Assembly: GCA_963840725.1 (NCBI GenBank)
Contig: CAWIZY010000025.1
Span: 140,586 to 204,585 of the forward strand
Origin: CAVWDU01 sp963840725
Lineage (GTDB): Bacteria > Pseudomonadota > Gammaproteobacteria > Pseudomonadales > Halieaceae
Length of the DNA stretch: 64,000 nt
Reading direction: 5' to 3'
The position numbers and the translations under genes were made by a program. The notes under the pieces were generated by a model. That model was not told the origin of the DNA. It did not search any database and saw only the letters and a program-made list of their open reading frames with translations. Positions 16,701 through 24,923 of this stretch are shown piece after piece (the first letter of the stretch is position 1; each line of letters starts with the position of its first letter).

Positions 16701-17208
16701 CAAATTCGCCATGTTCGTAGACGCTCTCCACGTTACGGTATCCATTGCGTTCCAAATTGCGCCGGAAGCTGGCGAGATCCAGCGATTCTCCCTGTTCGAG
16801 AAGCAGGCTGGAGCCCGCAATGTACTCGGTCGGCGGCAGGCGGTGCATCAGGGTGGAGATCGGCACGATCAGGATGCCGGTCTGCAGGGCAGGCAGGCGA
16901 TACAGTGTCCGCAGTCGCTCCGAAACAATATCCTGGTGCGGCGAAAAATTGTCGTAAGGCAGGGTTTCCCAGTCAGGAAAGGCCAGAATTTCGGTGGGCG
17001 CAAGCAGGAAAAAGGGTAGTTCCCGCTCCAGCGTGAGCGCGCTGCTGGTATCAGGGGTGATGACCACTGTCAGGTGCTCACGGGACGCCAGCTCTGCGAT
17101 ACAGCGTGCCTCGGCAGCTCCAAAGAACGGACCGATCGCCGTGCGACTGCCCGGTTTGTCTGGCCAGGGTGTATTGTTCAACAGGGTGTGGAAACTGGGA
17201 GTACTCAT
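13732..17208 (-). CDS. mfd: Transcription-repair coupling factor Mfd
   Basis: 1158-aa Mfd. It removes RNA polymerase stalled at DNA lesions and recruits UvrA. Domains in order: a UvrB-like N-terminal homology module, the RNA-polymerase-interacting CarD-like domain (VVHLEHGVGRYLGL, then LEYAEGAKLYVPV), an SF2 translocase with Walker A CGDVGFGKTEVAMRAA, the DEEH box in LLVIDEEHRFGVKQ, LTATPIPRTLNMAL, and the motif VI region QLRGRVGRSHHQAYAYLL, followed by the TRCF C-terminal domain that masks the UvrA site. Length is normal and the frame is intact. csiV is coupled downstream. Confidence 0.98.
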   Translation of the reverse strand: MSTPSFHTLLNNTPWPDKPGSRTAIGPFFGAAEARCIAELASREHLTVVITPDTSSALTLERELPFFLLAPTEILAFPDWETLPYDNFSPHQDIVSERLRTLYRLPALQTGILIVPISTLMHRLPPTEYIAGSSLLLEQGESLDLASFRRNLERNGYRNVESVYEHGEFALRGSLFDIFPMGSTLPYRIDLFDDEIDSLRTFDPETQRTLDKVTRVELLPAREFPLDRSAVSRFQMNWYESFDVDHDNCPSYVEVSAGRCPPGCEYYLPLFFDRCDSLFDYLPANVAVIASGDHHTAAQRFWQDANSRHVEYGIDPRHPLLPPPSCFIPVEELYQQLGQHAVLELKQSPDAPTHRATACLPPPQLAERADHSSPVARLASFLTEHQGPLLLCSESAGRREVLLESLADEGLQPPPVDNWQAFLDSGLSFAIATAPLDRGLYWGPELPTLICESQLFGNRVAQRRRRKSSEDSATAAIFRDINELRPGVPVVHLEHGVGRYLGLQSLNVESQEAEFLTLEYAEGAKLYVPVASLHLISRYAGADPDVAPLHRLGSDQWEKARRKASEKANDVAAQLLDVYARREAREGFAFAMDDASYQQFAAAFPFEETPDQQRAIDGVINDMTQIRVMDRLVCGDVGFGKTEVAMRAAFIATSNQKQVAILVPTTLLAQQHFNSFSDRFADWPVQVEVISRFRSAREVADITAKVKSGKVDILIGTHKLLQSEFNFRDLGLLVIDEEHRFGVKQKEAIKALRAEVDILTLTATPIPRTLNMALGGMRDLSIISTPPARRLSIKTFLREHNIALIREAVLRETQRGGQVYYLHNEVKTIEETARKLRELLPDLDIAVAHGQMREHQLEGVMSAFYHRRHHILLCTTIIETGIDIPNANTIIIERADRFGLAQLHQLRGRVGRSHHQAYAYLLCPPRSAISADAQKRLDAIEAAGDLGAGYLLATHDLEIRGAGELLGDEQSGQIHQVGFSMYMDLLRRAVEALKRGDIPDIDAPFDQGTEINLHWPALIPDEYLPDINMRLVLYKRIAAAGSAEELRALQVEMIDRFGLLPPSVNNLFHTAQLRIQAENLGIAGIEVGARGGNIDFKATTRVNPLSLVKLVQSHPQHYKLKGSTRLRFERDLEQTEQRRRYIEELLSSFATDATEDAA

Positions 17209-17381
17209 GCTTGTCAGGTTCTTGCTCTGGTCGGGGCCACGAGGCGCGACATTGTAATGCCTTTGACACTCGGGGAGCCAGTCGTTAACCGGACCACAGT
17301 TTGGGGCGGGGCGGTTGCGTGGGATTTTTTTAACACCGATAATGCTGCCAAATTTATTCCAGATGGCACAGGTGACCCACC

Positions 17382-18851
17382 GTGACAGATAGAAGAAGAG
17401 CCCGGCCCGATGACTATTTCAAGGATTGGAAGGAGCGCGAGGCGCTGGCGGAAGGCATGATCCCGCTTGTGGGACGACTTTCGAGAGAGAAAAGCGTGAA
17501 GTGCTATATCTACGGGAAGCCGCTGGTCAATGCCTCCGTTCTGCAGATAATGAAGGATCACCGCTATGTGCGCCAGGTGGAGGAAAACGAACTCTCGGAG
17601 TTTGAGACTTTTCCGGTAGTGACTGCACTCATGAACCTGGATCTGGGTCCCGCCCACATTGATGTAGGGCGTTTGGCGGTAGCCTACTACGACAAGGGCG
17701 CTGGCGCGGGGATGAGCGTGGAAGAGTACGTGCGTGAGGAGGTTGCAAGCCTCATAGGCTCTACCGCCAAGCCGGTGGAGCAGCCGCAGGACGTGGTCCT
17801 CTATGGCTTTGGCCGCATCGGTAGACTGATGGCCCGAATTCTGATTGACAGGACTGATGGTGGCGACTGTTTGCGCTTGCGCGCGGTGGTAGTGCGCAAG
17901 GGCAAGGCGCCTGACGACCTGGTCAAGCGCGCCAGTCTGTTGCGGCGGGATTCAGTGCATGGTGCCTTCGCCGGAACGATTCGAGTTGACGAAGAGCGGC
18001 AGTCATTTGTCGCCAACGGTAATGAGGTGAAAGTCATCTATGCTGATGGTCCCGACACCATTGACTACACCAGTTACGGTATCGATAACGCGATCATTAT
18101 TGATAACACCGGTGCCTGGCGAGACGAGGAGGGGCTGTCAATGCACCTCAAATCGAAAGGGGTGAGCAAGGTGATTCTCACCGCACCCGGTAAGGGTGCG
18201 CTGAAAAATGTGGTAATGGGCATTAACAATGACATGATCACCCCGGAGGACCGCATTATTTCAGCGGCCTCTTGCACGACGAACGCCATTGCGCCACCCC
18301 TGAAGGCCATGGATGATGAATTTGGGATTCTGGCTGGGCATGTAGAGACTGTACACGCCTACACCAACGACCAGAACCTGATTGACAATTACCACAAAGC
18401 CTCACGCAGGGGGCGCGCTGCGCCGCTGAATATGGTTATCACCGAAACCGGCGCCGCAGTCGCGGTGGGTAAGGTGTTACCCCAACTGGTAGGCAAACTG
18501 ACCGGTAATGCGATCCGCGTGCCCACGCCGAATGTGTCGATGGCCATTCTGAATCTCACGCTCAGCCGGGCGACGACGGTCGAGGAGGTCAACGAGTACA
18601 TGCGTGGCATGGCTCTGCACTCGAGCCTGCACAAGCAGATCGACTACTCAAACTCGCCCGAAGTGGTGTCCACTGACCTGGTGGGCTCGCGCCATGCCTG
18701 CGTCTTTGACGCTCAGGCGACCATTGCCAATGGCCAGCACGTGGTTCTCTACCTCTGGTATGACAATGAATTTGGCTACACTTGCCAGGTCCACCGGATT
18801 CTGGAGCAGATGGCCGGCATAGACTATAAGGTGTTTCCGGTCGAGGCCTGA
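17382..18851 (+). CDS. gap: Glyceraldehyde-3-phosphate dehydrogenase, long form
   Basis: 489-aa GAPDH with an N-terminal extension of about 125 residues before the Rossmann motif VVLYGFGRIGRLMARIL. The catalytic Cys lies in ISAASCTTNAIAPPL and the substrate-binding region in VETVHAYTNDQNLID. The extended form is the type next to mfd and nqr in Pseudomonas (PA3001). It converts glyceraldehyde 3-phosphate to 1,3-bisphosphoglycerate or works in reverse in gluconeogenesis. The start is GTG with a weak ribosome-binding site. The extension has no domain I can name. It is monocistronic. Confidence 0.93.
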   Translation: MTDRRRARPDDYFKDWKEREALAEGMIPLVGRLSREKSVKCYIYGKPLVNASVLQIMKDHRYVRQVEENELSEFETFPVVTALMNLDLGPAHIDVGRLAVAYYDKGAGAGMSVEEYVREEVASLIGSTAKPVEQPQDVVLYGFGRIGRLMARILIDRTDGGDCLRLRAVVVRKGKAPDDLVKRASLLRRDSVHGAFAGTIRVDEERQSFVANGNEVKVIYADGPDTIDYTSYGIDNAIIIDNTGAWRDEEGLSMHLKSKGVSKVILTAPGKGALKNVVMGINNDMITPEDRIISAASCTTNAIAPPLKAMDDEFGILAGHVETVHAYTNDQNLIDNYHKASRRGRAAPLNMVITETGAAVAVGKVLPQLVGKLTGNAIRVPTPNVSMAILNLTLSRATTVEEVNEYMRGMALHSSLHKQIDYSNSPEVVSTDLVGSRHACVFDAQATIANGQHVVLYLWYDNEFGYTCQVHRILEQMAGIDYKVFPVEA

Positions 18852-18935
18852 TCCCGGGCGGAGAGTCCCCTGTCATCGGTCAAAGGCAGGCAATAACTCT
18901 CTGGTGATTTCTGGCATACCGGGGGTGCATTCCGC

Positions 18936-18941
18936 TATAAT
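18936..18941 (+). promoter_or_regulatory. Putative -10 element of the nqr operon
   Basis: A perfect TATAAT 146 bp upstream of nqrA. The sequence at the -35 distance (TGGCAT, about 18912-18917, 18 nt away) is poor, so an activator may assist. This implies a 5' leader of some 140 nt. Confidence 0.5.
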
Positions 18942-18974
18942 GCGCCCGGCTCGGTTTCCGGTGGCAGGTACAGT

Positions 18975-19007
18975 CCCCACCCGCGCGTTGTAGGCAGCGG
19001 GCCGGGG
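18975..19007 (+). other. Strong hairpin in the nqrA leader
   Basis: CCCC-A-CCCGC (18975-18984) pairs with GCGGG-CC-GGGG (18997-19007) around a 12-nt loop. It lies about 35 nt downstream of the inferred transcription start and 80 nt before the nqrA ATG. No U-tract follows, so it is not a terminator. It may control nqr expression or protect the mRNA. Confidence 0.5.
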
Positions 19008-19086
19008 TATTCATTACTGTTACTCCAGTCCCGGCGGCCTCTTCAGTCGACCCACTTAAAGCAGATGTAACCAGTAGGCCGATCAT

Positions 19087-20430
19087 ATGATCAAACTCAA
19101 GCGGGGTATGAATATACCCATCGCAGGTAGTCCCAGGCAGTCGATAGAAGATGCGCCACCCGCCCGCTCGGTGGCGCTGGTGGGCCCGGACTATATCGGC
19201 ATGAAGCCGACCATGGAGGTGCAGGAGGGTGAACGAGTCCTGGCCGGCCAGTTATTGTTCAGTGACAAGAAAACGGAGGGCGTGCGGTATACCGCCCCGG
19301 CTTCTGGCACGATTGCCGCCATTAACCGTGGGGCACGGCGGGCGTTACAGTCCGTGGTTATCGATGTAGATGGCGACGAGGCGATGGATTTTGGCCGCCT
19401 CGACGAGTCTGCCGCGATGCAACTCACTGCAGAGCAGATCCGTCAGCGTCTGGTCGAAAGCGGTCAGTGGACTGCACTCCGGACTCGCCCCTACAGCAAA
19501 GCGCCAGGCGTGGAGAGCGAGGCCAGGGCAATCTTTGTCACTGCGATGGACACTCATCCGCTGGCGCCCGACCCCACTGTTGTTATCAATGAGCAGAGCG
19601 CAGCGTTCGTACTGGGTCAGGCGCTGTTGTCCAAACTCACCACGGGAAGACTCTATCTCTGCTGCAAGGCCGGCGACCAGGTGCCGGCAGCCGAGGCGAG
19701 CAATATTGAGCAGGTGAGTTTTGATGGGCCCCATCCAGCGGGGCTGAGTGGCACCCACGTTCACTTTCTCGAGGGCGCCAGCGCCGAAAAGGTAGTCTGG
19801 ACGATTGGCTACCAGGACGTCATCGCAGTCGGGCGGCTGTTCCTCGATGGGCGTATTTATAGTGAACGTGTCATAGCCCTGGCGGGGCCTCAAGTGGAGG
19901 ATCCGCGCCTGCTCCGCACACGTCTGGGCGCAGACCTGCAGGCGCTCTGCGCCGGCCAGTTGCGAGAGGGTGAAAACCGCATCATCTCGGGTTCGGTGTT
20001 GGGCGGTCGTTCGGTGCAAGCCGGGACCGCTTATCTGGGGCGTTATCACAATCAGGTCTCAGTGCTGCTGGAGGGGCGGCAGCGAGAATTTATGGGGTGG
20101 TTGTCGCCCGGGTTCAAAAAGCACTCGAGTCTTGGTATTTATATCAGCAACTGGCTGGGAGGCGGTGCTCTTCCGATGACGACCAGTACCAATGGTAGCG
20201 AGCGGGCGATGGTCCCGGTCGGCAGCTACGAAAACGTCATGCCGATGGATATGTTGCCAACGCAGTTGTTGCGCGCGTTGATTGTTGGCGATACCGAAAC
20301 AGCCCAGGCGCTGGGTTGCCTGGAGTTGGAAGAGGAGGACCTGGCTTTGTGCAGTTATGTTTGCCCGGGCAAGTATGAATATGGGCCAATCCTGAGGGAT
20401 AATCTCACGCGAATCGAGAAGGAGGGTTAG
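19087..20430 (+). CDS. nqrA: Na+-translocating NADH:quinone reductase subunit A
   Basis: 447-aa peripheral subunit of Na+-NQR, which couples NADH oxidation by ubiquinone to Na+ export. It begins IKLKRGMNIPIAGSP, typical of NqrA, with a biotinyl-like lobe (YTAPASGTIAAINRGARR). C-terminal Cys-containing LCSYVCPGKYEYG is the conserved end of the RnfC/NqrA fold. It is cytoplasmic and bound to NqrB. It is the first gene of nqrABCDEF-apbE-nqrM, all on one strand with gaps of a few bases. Confidence 0.97.
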   Translation: MIKLKRGMNIPIAGSPRQSIEDAPPARSVALVGPDYIGMKPTMEVQEGERVLAGQLLFSDKKTEGVRYTAPASGTIAAINRGARRALQSVVIDVDGDEAMDFGRLDESAAMQLTAEQIRQRLVESGQWTALRTRPYSKAPGVESEARAIFVTAMDTHPLAPDPTVVINEQSAAFVLGQALLSKLTTGRLYLCCKAGDQVPAAEASNIEQVSFDGPHPAGLSGTHVHFLEGASAEKVVWTIGYQDVIAVGRLFLDGRIYSERVIALAGPQVEDPRLLRTRLGADLQALCAGQLREGENRIISGSVLGGRSVQAGTAYLGRYHNQVSVLLEGRQREFMGWLSPGFKKHSSLGIYISNWLGGGALPMTTSTNGSERAMVPVGSYENVMPMDMLPTQLLRALIVGDTETAQALGCLELEEEDLALCSYVCPGKYEYGPILRDNLTRIEKEG

Positions 20431-20433
20431 GTC

Positions 20434-21630
20434 ATGGGTCTCAGAAGAATACTCGATAACGCAGAGCATCACTTTCAGGAAGGCGGACGCTTCCAAAACT
20501 TTTATGCACTGTATGAGGTGTTTGACACTTTTCTGTATTCGCCGTCATCCGTAACCCGGGCCACGGCCCTTGTTCGCGACGGCATCGACCTCAAACGGAT
20601 CATGATTACCGTGTGGTTATCTGCCTTACCGGCGATGCTTTACGGTATGTATAACCTGGGTTTTCAGGCTACAGATGTCATGTCGGCCGGCTACGCAGTG
20701 GAGGGCTGGCGGGGTTGGCTGATCGAACTGCTCGGTGGTTATGAAGCTGGCAACCTGTGGCATTGCTTCTGGTTCGGGGCCGTATTCTTCCTGCCGATCT
20801 ATATCGTGACATTCCTGGTCGGCATCAGTTGGGAGATCTTGTTCGCGATAAAGCGCGGTCATGAAGTGAACGAAGGGTTTTTTGTCACTTCGATCCTGTT
20901 TGCACTGACCTGTCCACCGGATATTCCGCTCTGGCAGGTGGCTCTCGGAATCAGTTTTGGCGTGGTGATCGGCAAAGAAGTCTTCGGCGGCACCGGTAAA
21001 AACTTTCTCAACCCTGCACTGACCGGCCGGGCTTTTCTATACTTTGCCTATCCGGCACAGATATCGGGCGACGCCGTCTGGGTGGCAGTGGATGGTTACT
21101 CCGGCGCGACTGCGTTGGCGGTGGTGGCCTCCGATGGTATGGCTGCTCTGGAGCAGCAATGGAGCTGGATGCAGGCTTTCATCGGCTCCGTGCCTGGATC
21201 GATCGGCGAAACGTCGACCGCGGCGATTTTCCTCGGTGGGGTGCTGCTACTGCTGACCCGGGTAGCGAGTTGGCGGATCATGGCCGGCGTTATGCTGGGT
21301 ATGGTGGCATTGTCGTCGTTGTTCAATATTATCGGGTCGGATAGCAACCCCGCCTTTGCAATGCCCTGGTACTGGCATATGGTCACCGGTGGCTTTGCTT
21401 TCGGCATGGTTTTTATGGCAACCGATCCGGTTTCCGCCGCCATGACCAACACAGGGAAGTGGTGGTACGGTGTTCTTATTGGTGTTATGACGGTGCTGAT
21501 AAGGGTGGCAAATCCCGCTTTTCCCGAGGGCATCATGCTGGCGATTTTGTTCGCCAACCTGTTTGCCCCGTTGATGGATCACTTTGTGGTTCAGGCGAAT
21601 GTCAAACGGAGGCTAGCACGTGTCCAGTAA
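20434..21630 (+). CDS. nqrB: Na+-NQR subunit B
   Basis: 398-aa integral membrane subunit with about ten hydrophobic segments. The covalent FMN site is the SGATALA motif (Thr carries the flavin), at about nt 21100-21120. The ubiquinone and riboflavin sites are expected in this subunit. The start is an ATG 3 bp after the nqrA stop with GGAGG upstream. The C-terminus overlaps the nqrC start by 11 nt, which suggests translational coupling. Confidence 0.97.
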   Translation: MGLRRILDNAEHHFQEGGRFQNFYALYEVFDTFLYSPSSVTRATALVRDGIDLKRIMITVWLSALPAMLYGMYNLGFQATDVMSAGYAVEGWRGWLIELLGGYEAGNLWHCFWFGAVFFLPIYIVTFLVGISWEILFAIKRGHEVNEGFFVTSILFALTCPPDIPLWQVALGISFGVVIGKEVFGGTGKNFLNPALTGRAFLYFAYPAQISGDAVWVAVDGYSGATALAVVASDGMAALEQQWSWMQAFIGSVPGSIGETSTAAIFLGGVLLLLTRVASWRIMAGVMLGMVALSSLFNIIGSDSNPAFAMPWYWHMVTGGFAFGMVFMATDPVSAAMTNTGKWWYGVLIGVMTVLIRVANPAFPEGIMLAILFANLFAPLMDHFVVQANVKRRLARVQ

Positions 21631-22393
21631 TGACAGCACTTTCAAGACGCTGACGGTTGCGCTGCTGTTATGCATCGTCTGCTCGGTGATTGTTTCTACT
21701 GCGGCGGTGATGCTCAAGCCTGCCCAGGAAGCCAACAAGACGCTGGACCGCAAGCGCAACATCCTCGCCGCAGCGGGCATGTTGGAAGAAGGCAAGAGTA
21801 TTGATGAGCAGTTTGCTAGAGTGACCGCGCGTATGGTTGACCTCAGAACGGGAAAGTTCACCGATGAGGTCCGGGAAGACAATTACAATTCCCGCAAGGC
21901 CGCAAAGGACCCCGACCTCTCCCAGGCTCTCACGCCAGAAGAGGATGTAGCAGGCCTCGCCCGGCGCGAAAATTACGCCCCGGTGTATCTGGTTAATGAT
22001 AGCAATGGCGACATCGACAAGATCATTCTGCCGGTGCATGGCCCCGGGCTCTGGTCCACGCTGTACGGGTTCCTGGCACTTGAAGCGGATGCCAATACGG
22101 TCGCCGGGCTGGGTTTCTATGAGCACGGCGAGACCCCCGGGCTGGGTGGCGAAGTGGACAATCCGCGCTGGAAATCACTGTGGCCTGGTAAGCAGGTCTA
22201 TCAGGACGGTGACGTCGCCGTGGAGCTAGTCAAGGGGTCGGTCGACCCCGATAGTCCGGATGCGGACTGGCGGGTAGACGGCCTGTCGGGCGCCACGCTG
22301 ACTTCGCGGGGCGTCACGAATCTGGTGCAGTTCTGGCTGGGCGACAATGGTTTTGCGCCTTTTTTGGAAAACCTGAAATCCGGAGACGCTTGA
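21620..22393 (+). CDS. nqrC: Na+-NQR subunit C
   Basis: 257 aa with one N-terminal membrane helix (TLTVALLLCIVCSVIVSTAA) and a periplasmic FMN domain. The FMN-attachment threonine is in the C-terminal GLSGATLTSRGV motif. GLWSTLYGFLALEAD and GETPGLGGEVDNPRW are typical FMN-binding-domain stretches. The GTG start overlaps nqrB. Confidence 0.96.
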   Translation: MSSNDSTFKTLTVALLLCIVCSVIVSTAAVMLKPAQEANKTLDRKRNILAAAGMLEEGKSIDEQFARVTARMVDLRTGKFTDEVREDNYNSRKAAKDPDLSQALTPEEDVAGLARRENYAPVYLVNDSNGDIDKIILPVHGPGLWSTLYGFLALEADANTVAGLGFYEHGETPGLGGEVDNPRWKSLWPGKQVYQDGDVAVELVKGSVDPDSPDADWRVDGLSGATLTSRGVTNLVQFWLGDNGFAPFLENLKSGDA

Positions 22394-22394
22394 C

Positions 22395-23057
22395 ATGGAA
22401 TCGGTAAAAGACACCCTGGTCGGGCCTATATTCAAGAACAATCCGATCGCGCTGCAGATACTTGGTATCTGTTCCGCATTGGCGGTGACATCGTCCCTTA
22501 AGGTTACCGTGGTGATGTGTATTGCACTGACCTTCGTAACCGCTTTCTCGAATTTCTTCGTCGCGGCGATTCGCAATCATATTCCAAGCAGTATTCGAAT
22601 TATCGTACAGATGATCATTATCGCCTCGCTGGTTATTGTTGTTGATCAGGTACTTAAAGCGGTTGCTTACGACATCAGCAAGCAGCTTTCGGTCTTTGTC
22701 GGCCTGATTATTACCAACTGCATCGTGATGGGGCGGGCTGAGGCTTTCGCCATGAAAAATCCGCCTATCCCCAGTTTCATCGATGGCATTGGCAACGGGC
22801 TGGGGTACAGCGTGGTGCTGCTGTCGGTCGCGGTAGTGAGAGAACTCTTTGGCTCGGGCAAACTGTTCGGTATCGAGATTTTGCCGCTGGTAACTGAGGG
22901 TGGTTGGTACACGCCCAATGGTTTGCTCTTGTTAGCACCCAGTGCCTTTTTCCTCATCGGCTTCTTCATCTGGGCCTTGCGTAGCATCAACAAGGAACAG
23001 GTTGAGCAACCTGACTACAGGTTAGCGAAGCACACGGCAATTGAGGAGGGCGCGTAA
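22395..23057 (+). CDS. nqrD: Na+-NQR subunit D
   Basis: 220-aa integral membrane protein with six helices, one of the two homologous RnfE/NqrD and RnfA/NqrE proteins that hold a membrane iron-sulfur centre. FVGLIITNCIVMGRAEAFA contains the conserved NC pair that ligates it. It starts 1 bp after the nqrC stop and is directly followed by nqrE. Confidence 0.96.
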   Translation: MESVKDTLVGPIFKNNPIALQILGICSALAVTSSLKVTVVMCIALTFVTAFSNFFVAAIRNHIPSSIRIIVQMIIIASLVIVVDQVLKAVAYDISKQLSVFVGLIITNCIVMGRAEAFAMKNPPIPSFIDGIGNGLGYSVVLLSVAVVRELFGSGKLFGIEILPLVTEGGWYTPNGLLLLAPSAFFLIGFFIWALRSINKEQVEQPDYRLAKHTAIEEGA

Positions 23058-23666
23058 ATGGAAGCCTATCTGAGCCTTTTTGTCCGGGCGATATTTATCG
23101 AAAATATGGCGCTGGCTTTCTTCCTGGGCATGTGCACATTCCTGGCGATATCCAAGAAAGTACAGGCGGCGCTGGGTCTTGGCATTGCAGTCGTGGTGGT
23201 ACTGACCGTGACCGTGCCGGTGAACAACCTGATTTACAACTACCTGCTGGCGGACGGCGCATTGGCCTGGGCCGGGCTGCCCGATGTGGATCTCAGCTTT
23301 CTTGGCCTGTTGTCTTATATCGGGGTCATCGCGGCAATCGTGCAGATCATGGAAATGTTTCTGGACAAGTATGTGCCGGCACTCTACAACGCCCTGGGTG
23401 TGTTTCTGCCCCTGATTACGGTCAACTGCGCGATACTCGGTGCCTCGCTATTCATGGTGGAGCGTGACTACACCTTCGGCGAGAGTGTGGTATTTGGCGC
23501 CGGGGCTGGAGTAGGCTGGGCACTGGCGATTGTGGTCCTGGCCGGGATTCGGGAAAAACTCAAATATTCTGACGTACCAGAAGGCCTGCAGGGTCTTGGT
23601 ATCACGTTTGTTATTGTGGGACTGATGTCCCTGGGCTTTATGTCTTTCGGCGGCATCGATATTTAA
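23058..23666 (+). CDS. nqrE: Na+-NQR subunit E
   Basis: 202-aa six-helix membrane subunit, inverted in topology relative to NqrD. LPLITVNCAILGASLFMVERDY carries the partner NC pair. The ATG follows the nqrD stop at once. Both Cys-bearing helices are intact, so the membrane iron site should form. Confidence 0.96.
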   Translation: MEAYLSLFVRAIFIENMALAFFLGMCTFLAISKKVQAALGLGIAVVVVLTVTVPVNNLIYNYLLADGALAWAGLPDVDLSFLGLLSYIGVIAAIVQIMEMFLDKYVPALYNALGVFLPLITVNCAILGASLFMVERDYTFGESVVFGAGAGVGWALAIVVLAGIREKLKYSDVPEGLQGLGITFVIVGLMSLGFMSFGGIDI

Positions 23667-23683
23667 TCGGGGTGTAGCGAGCT

Positions 23684-24907
23684 ATGGATTTAACTATCGT
23701 TTACGGTGTTGGCATGTTCACGGCCATTGTTCTGGCCCTGGTATTGATTATCCTGTTCGCCCGCTCGCAATTAGTGAGTAGTGGGCTGGTCAGTATCGAG
23801 ATCAATGGAAAGCGCACGATAAGTGTCCCAGCGGGTGGTAAGCTGTTGCAGACGTTGTCGGAAGCCGATTTGTTTTTACCGTCGGCCTGCGGCGGCGGCG
23901 GAACCTGTGCCCAGTGCAAATGTATCATCACTGACGGCGGTGGCTCGATGTTACCTACCGAAGAGTCGCATTTTACCCGGCGCGACGCGGCGGAGGGTTG
24001 GCGCCTGAGTTGTCAGACAGCCGTCAAGCAGGACATGAAGATCGAGGTGTCGGAGGGGGTCTTTGGCGTCAAGCAGTGGGAATGCACGGTTGAGTCCAAC
24101 CCTAACGTGGCTACCTTCATCAAGGAACTCACGCTCCGACTGCCAGAGGGTGAGACGGTCGATTTTCGCGCCGGGGGGTATGTGCAGCTTGAGTGCCCTC
24201 CTCATCTGGTCAAGTACAGCGAGTTTGATATTGGCGAGGAATACCGCGGTGACTGGGAACGCTTCGGTTTTTTCAAGCTCGAGTCGGAGGTGAACGAAAC
24301 GACGATTCGCGCTTATTCCATGGCGAATTACCCTGAGGAGCGCGGCGTAGTCAAGTTCAATATCCGGATTGCCACGCCACCGCCCGGTAGTACCGATATT
24401 CCGCCAGGGATCATGTCATCCTGGGTGTTTGGCCTCAAGCCCGGAGACAAGGTCAAGGTGTATGGACCCTTCGGCGAGTTTTTTGCCAAAGAAACCGACG
24501 CCGAGATGGTGTTTATTGGCGGCGGGGCAGGCATGGCGCCCATGCGGTCCCACCTGTTCGATCAGCTCAAACGGCTGCACAGTAAGCGCAAGATTTCATT
24601 CTGGTACGGCGCACGGTCCTTACGGGAGATGTTTTATCAGGAAGACTACGACACGCTGGCGGCCGAGAATGACAATTTCAGTTGGCATGTCGCACTGTCG
24701 GACCCGCAACCTGAAGATAACTGGACTGGTCTGACCGGTTTTATTCACAATGTATTGTTCGAGGAATACCTCAAGAACCACCCAGCCCCGGAAGACTGCG
24801 AATACTATATGTGCGGGCCACCGATGATGAATGCCGCCGTGATCCAGATGCTCACTGACCTCGGAGTAGAGCCGGAGAACATCCTGCTCGATGACTTCGG
24901 CGGCTAG
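23684..24907 (+). CDS. nqrF: Na+-NQR subunit F (NADH-oxidising)
   Basis: 407-aa electron-entry subunit. One N-terminal membrane helix (MFTAIVLALVLIILFA) precedes a 2Fe-2S ferredoxin domain with CGGGGTCAQCKC and a distal Cys in LSCQTAVKQDM. A ferredoxin-reductase-like domain follows with FAD site RAYSMANYP and NADH-binding VFIGGGAGMAPMRSH and YMCGPPMMNAAV. Length and motifs are complete, so the enzyme should be functional. Confidence 0.97.
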   Translation: MDLTIVYGVGMFTAIVLALVLIILFARSQLVSSGLVSIEINGKRTISVPAGGKLLQTLSEADLFLPSACGGGGTCAQCKCIITDGGGSMLPTEESHFTRRDAAEGWRLSCQTAVKQDMKIEVSEGVFGVKQWECTVESNPNVATFIKELTLRLPEGETVDFRAGGYVQLECPPHLVKYSEFDIGEEYRGDWERFGFFKLESEVNETTIRAYSMANYPEERGVVKFNIRIATPPPGSTDIPPGIMSSWVFGLKPGDKVKVYGPFGEFFAKETDAEMVFIGGGAGMAPMRSHLFDQLKRLHSKRKISFWYGARSLREMFYQEDYDTLAAENDNFSWHVALSDPQPEDNWTGLTGFIHNVLFEEYLKNHPAPEDCEYYMCGPPMMNAAVIQMLTDLGVEPENILLDDFGG

Positions 24908-24923
24908 TATCATCCGCTCAGGA

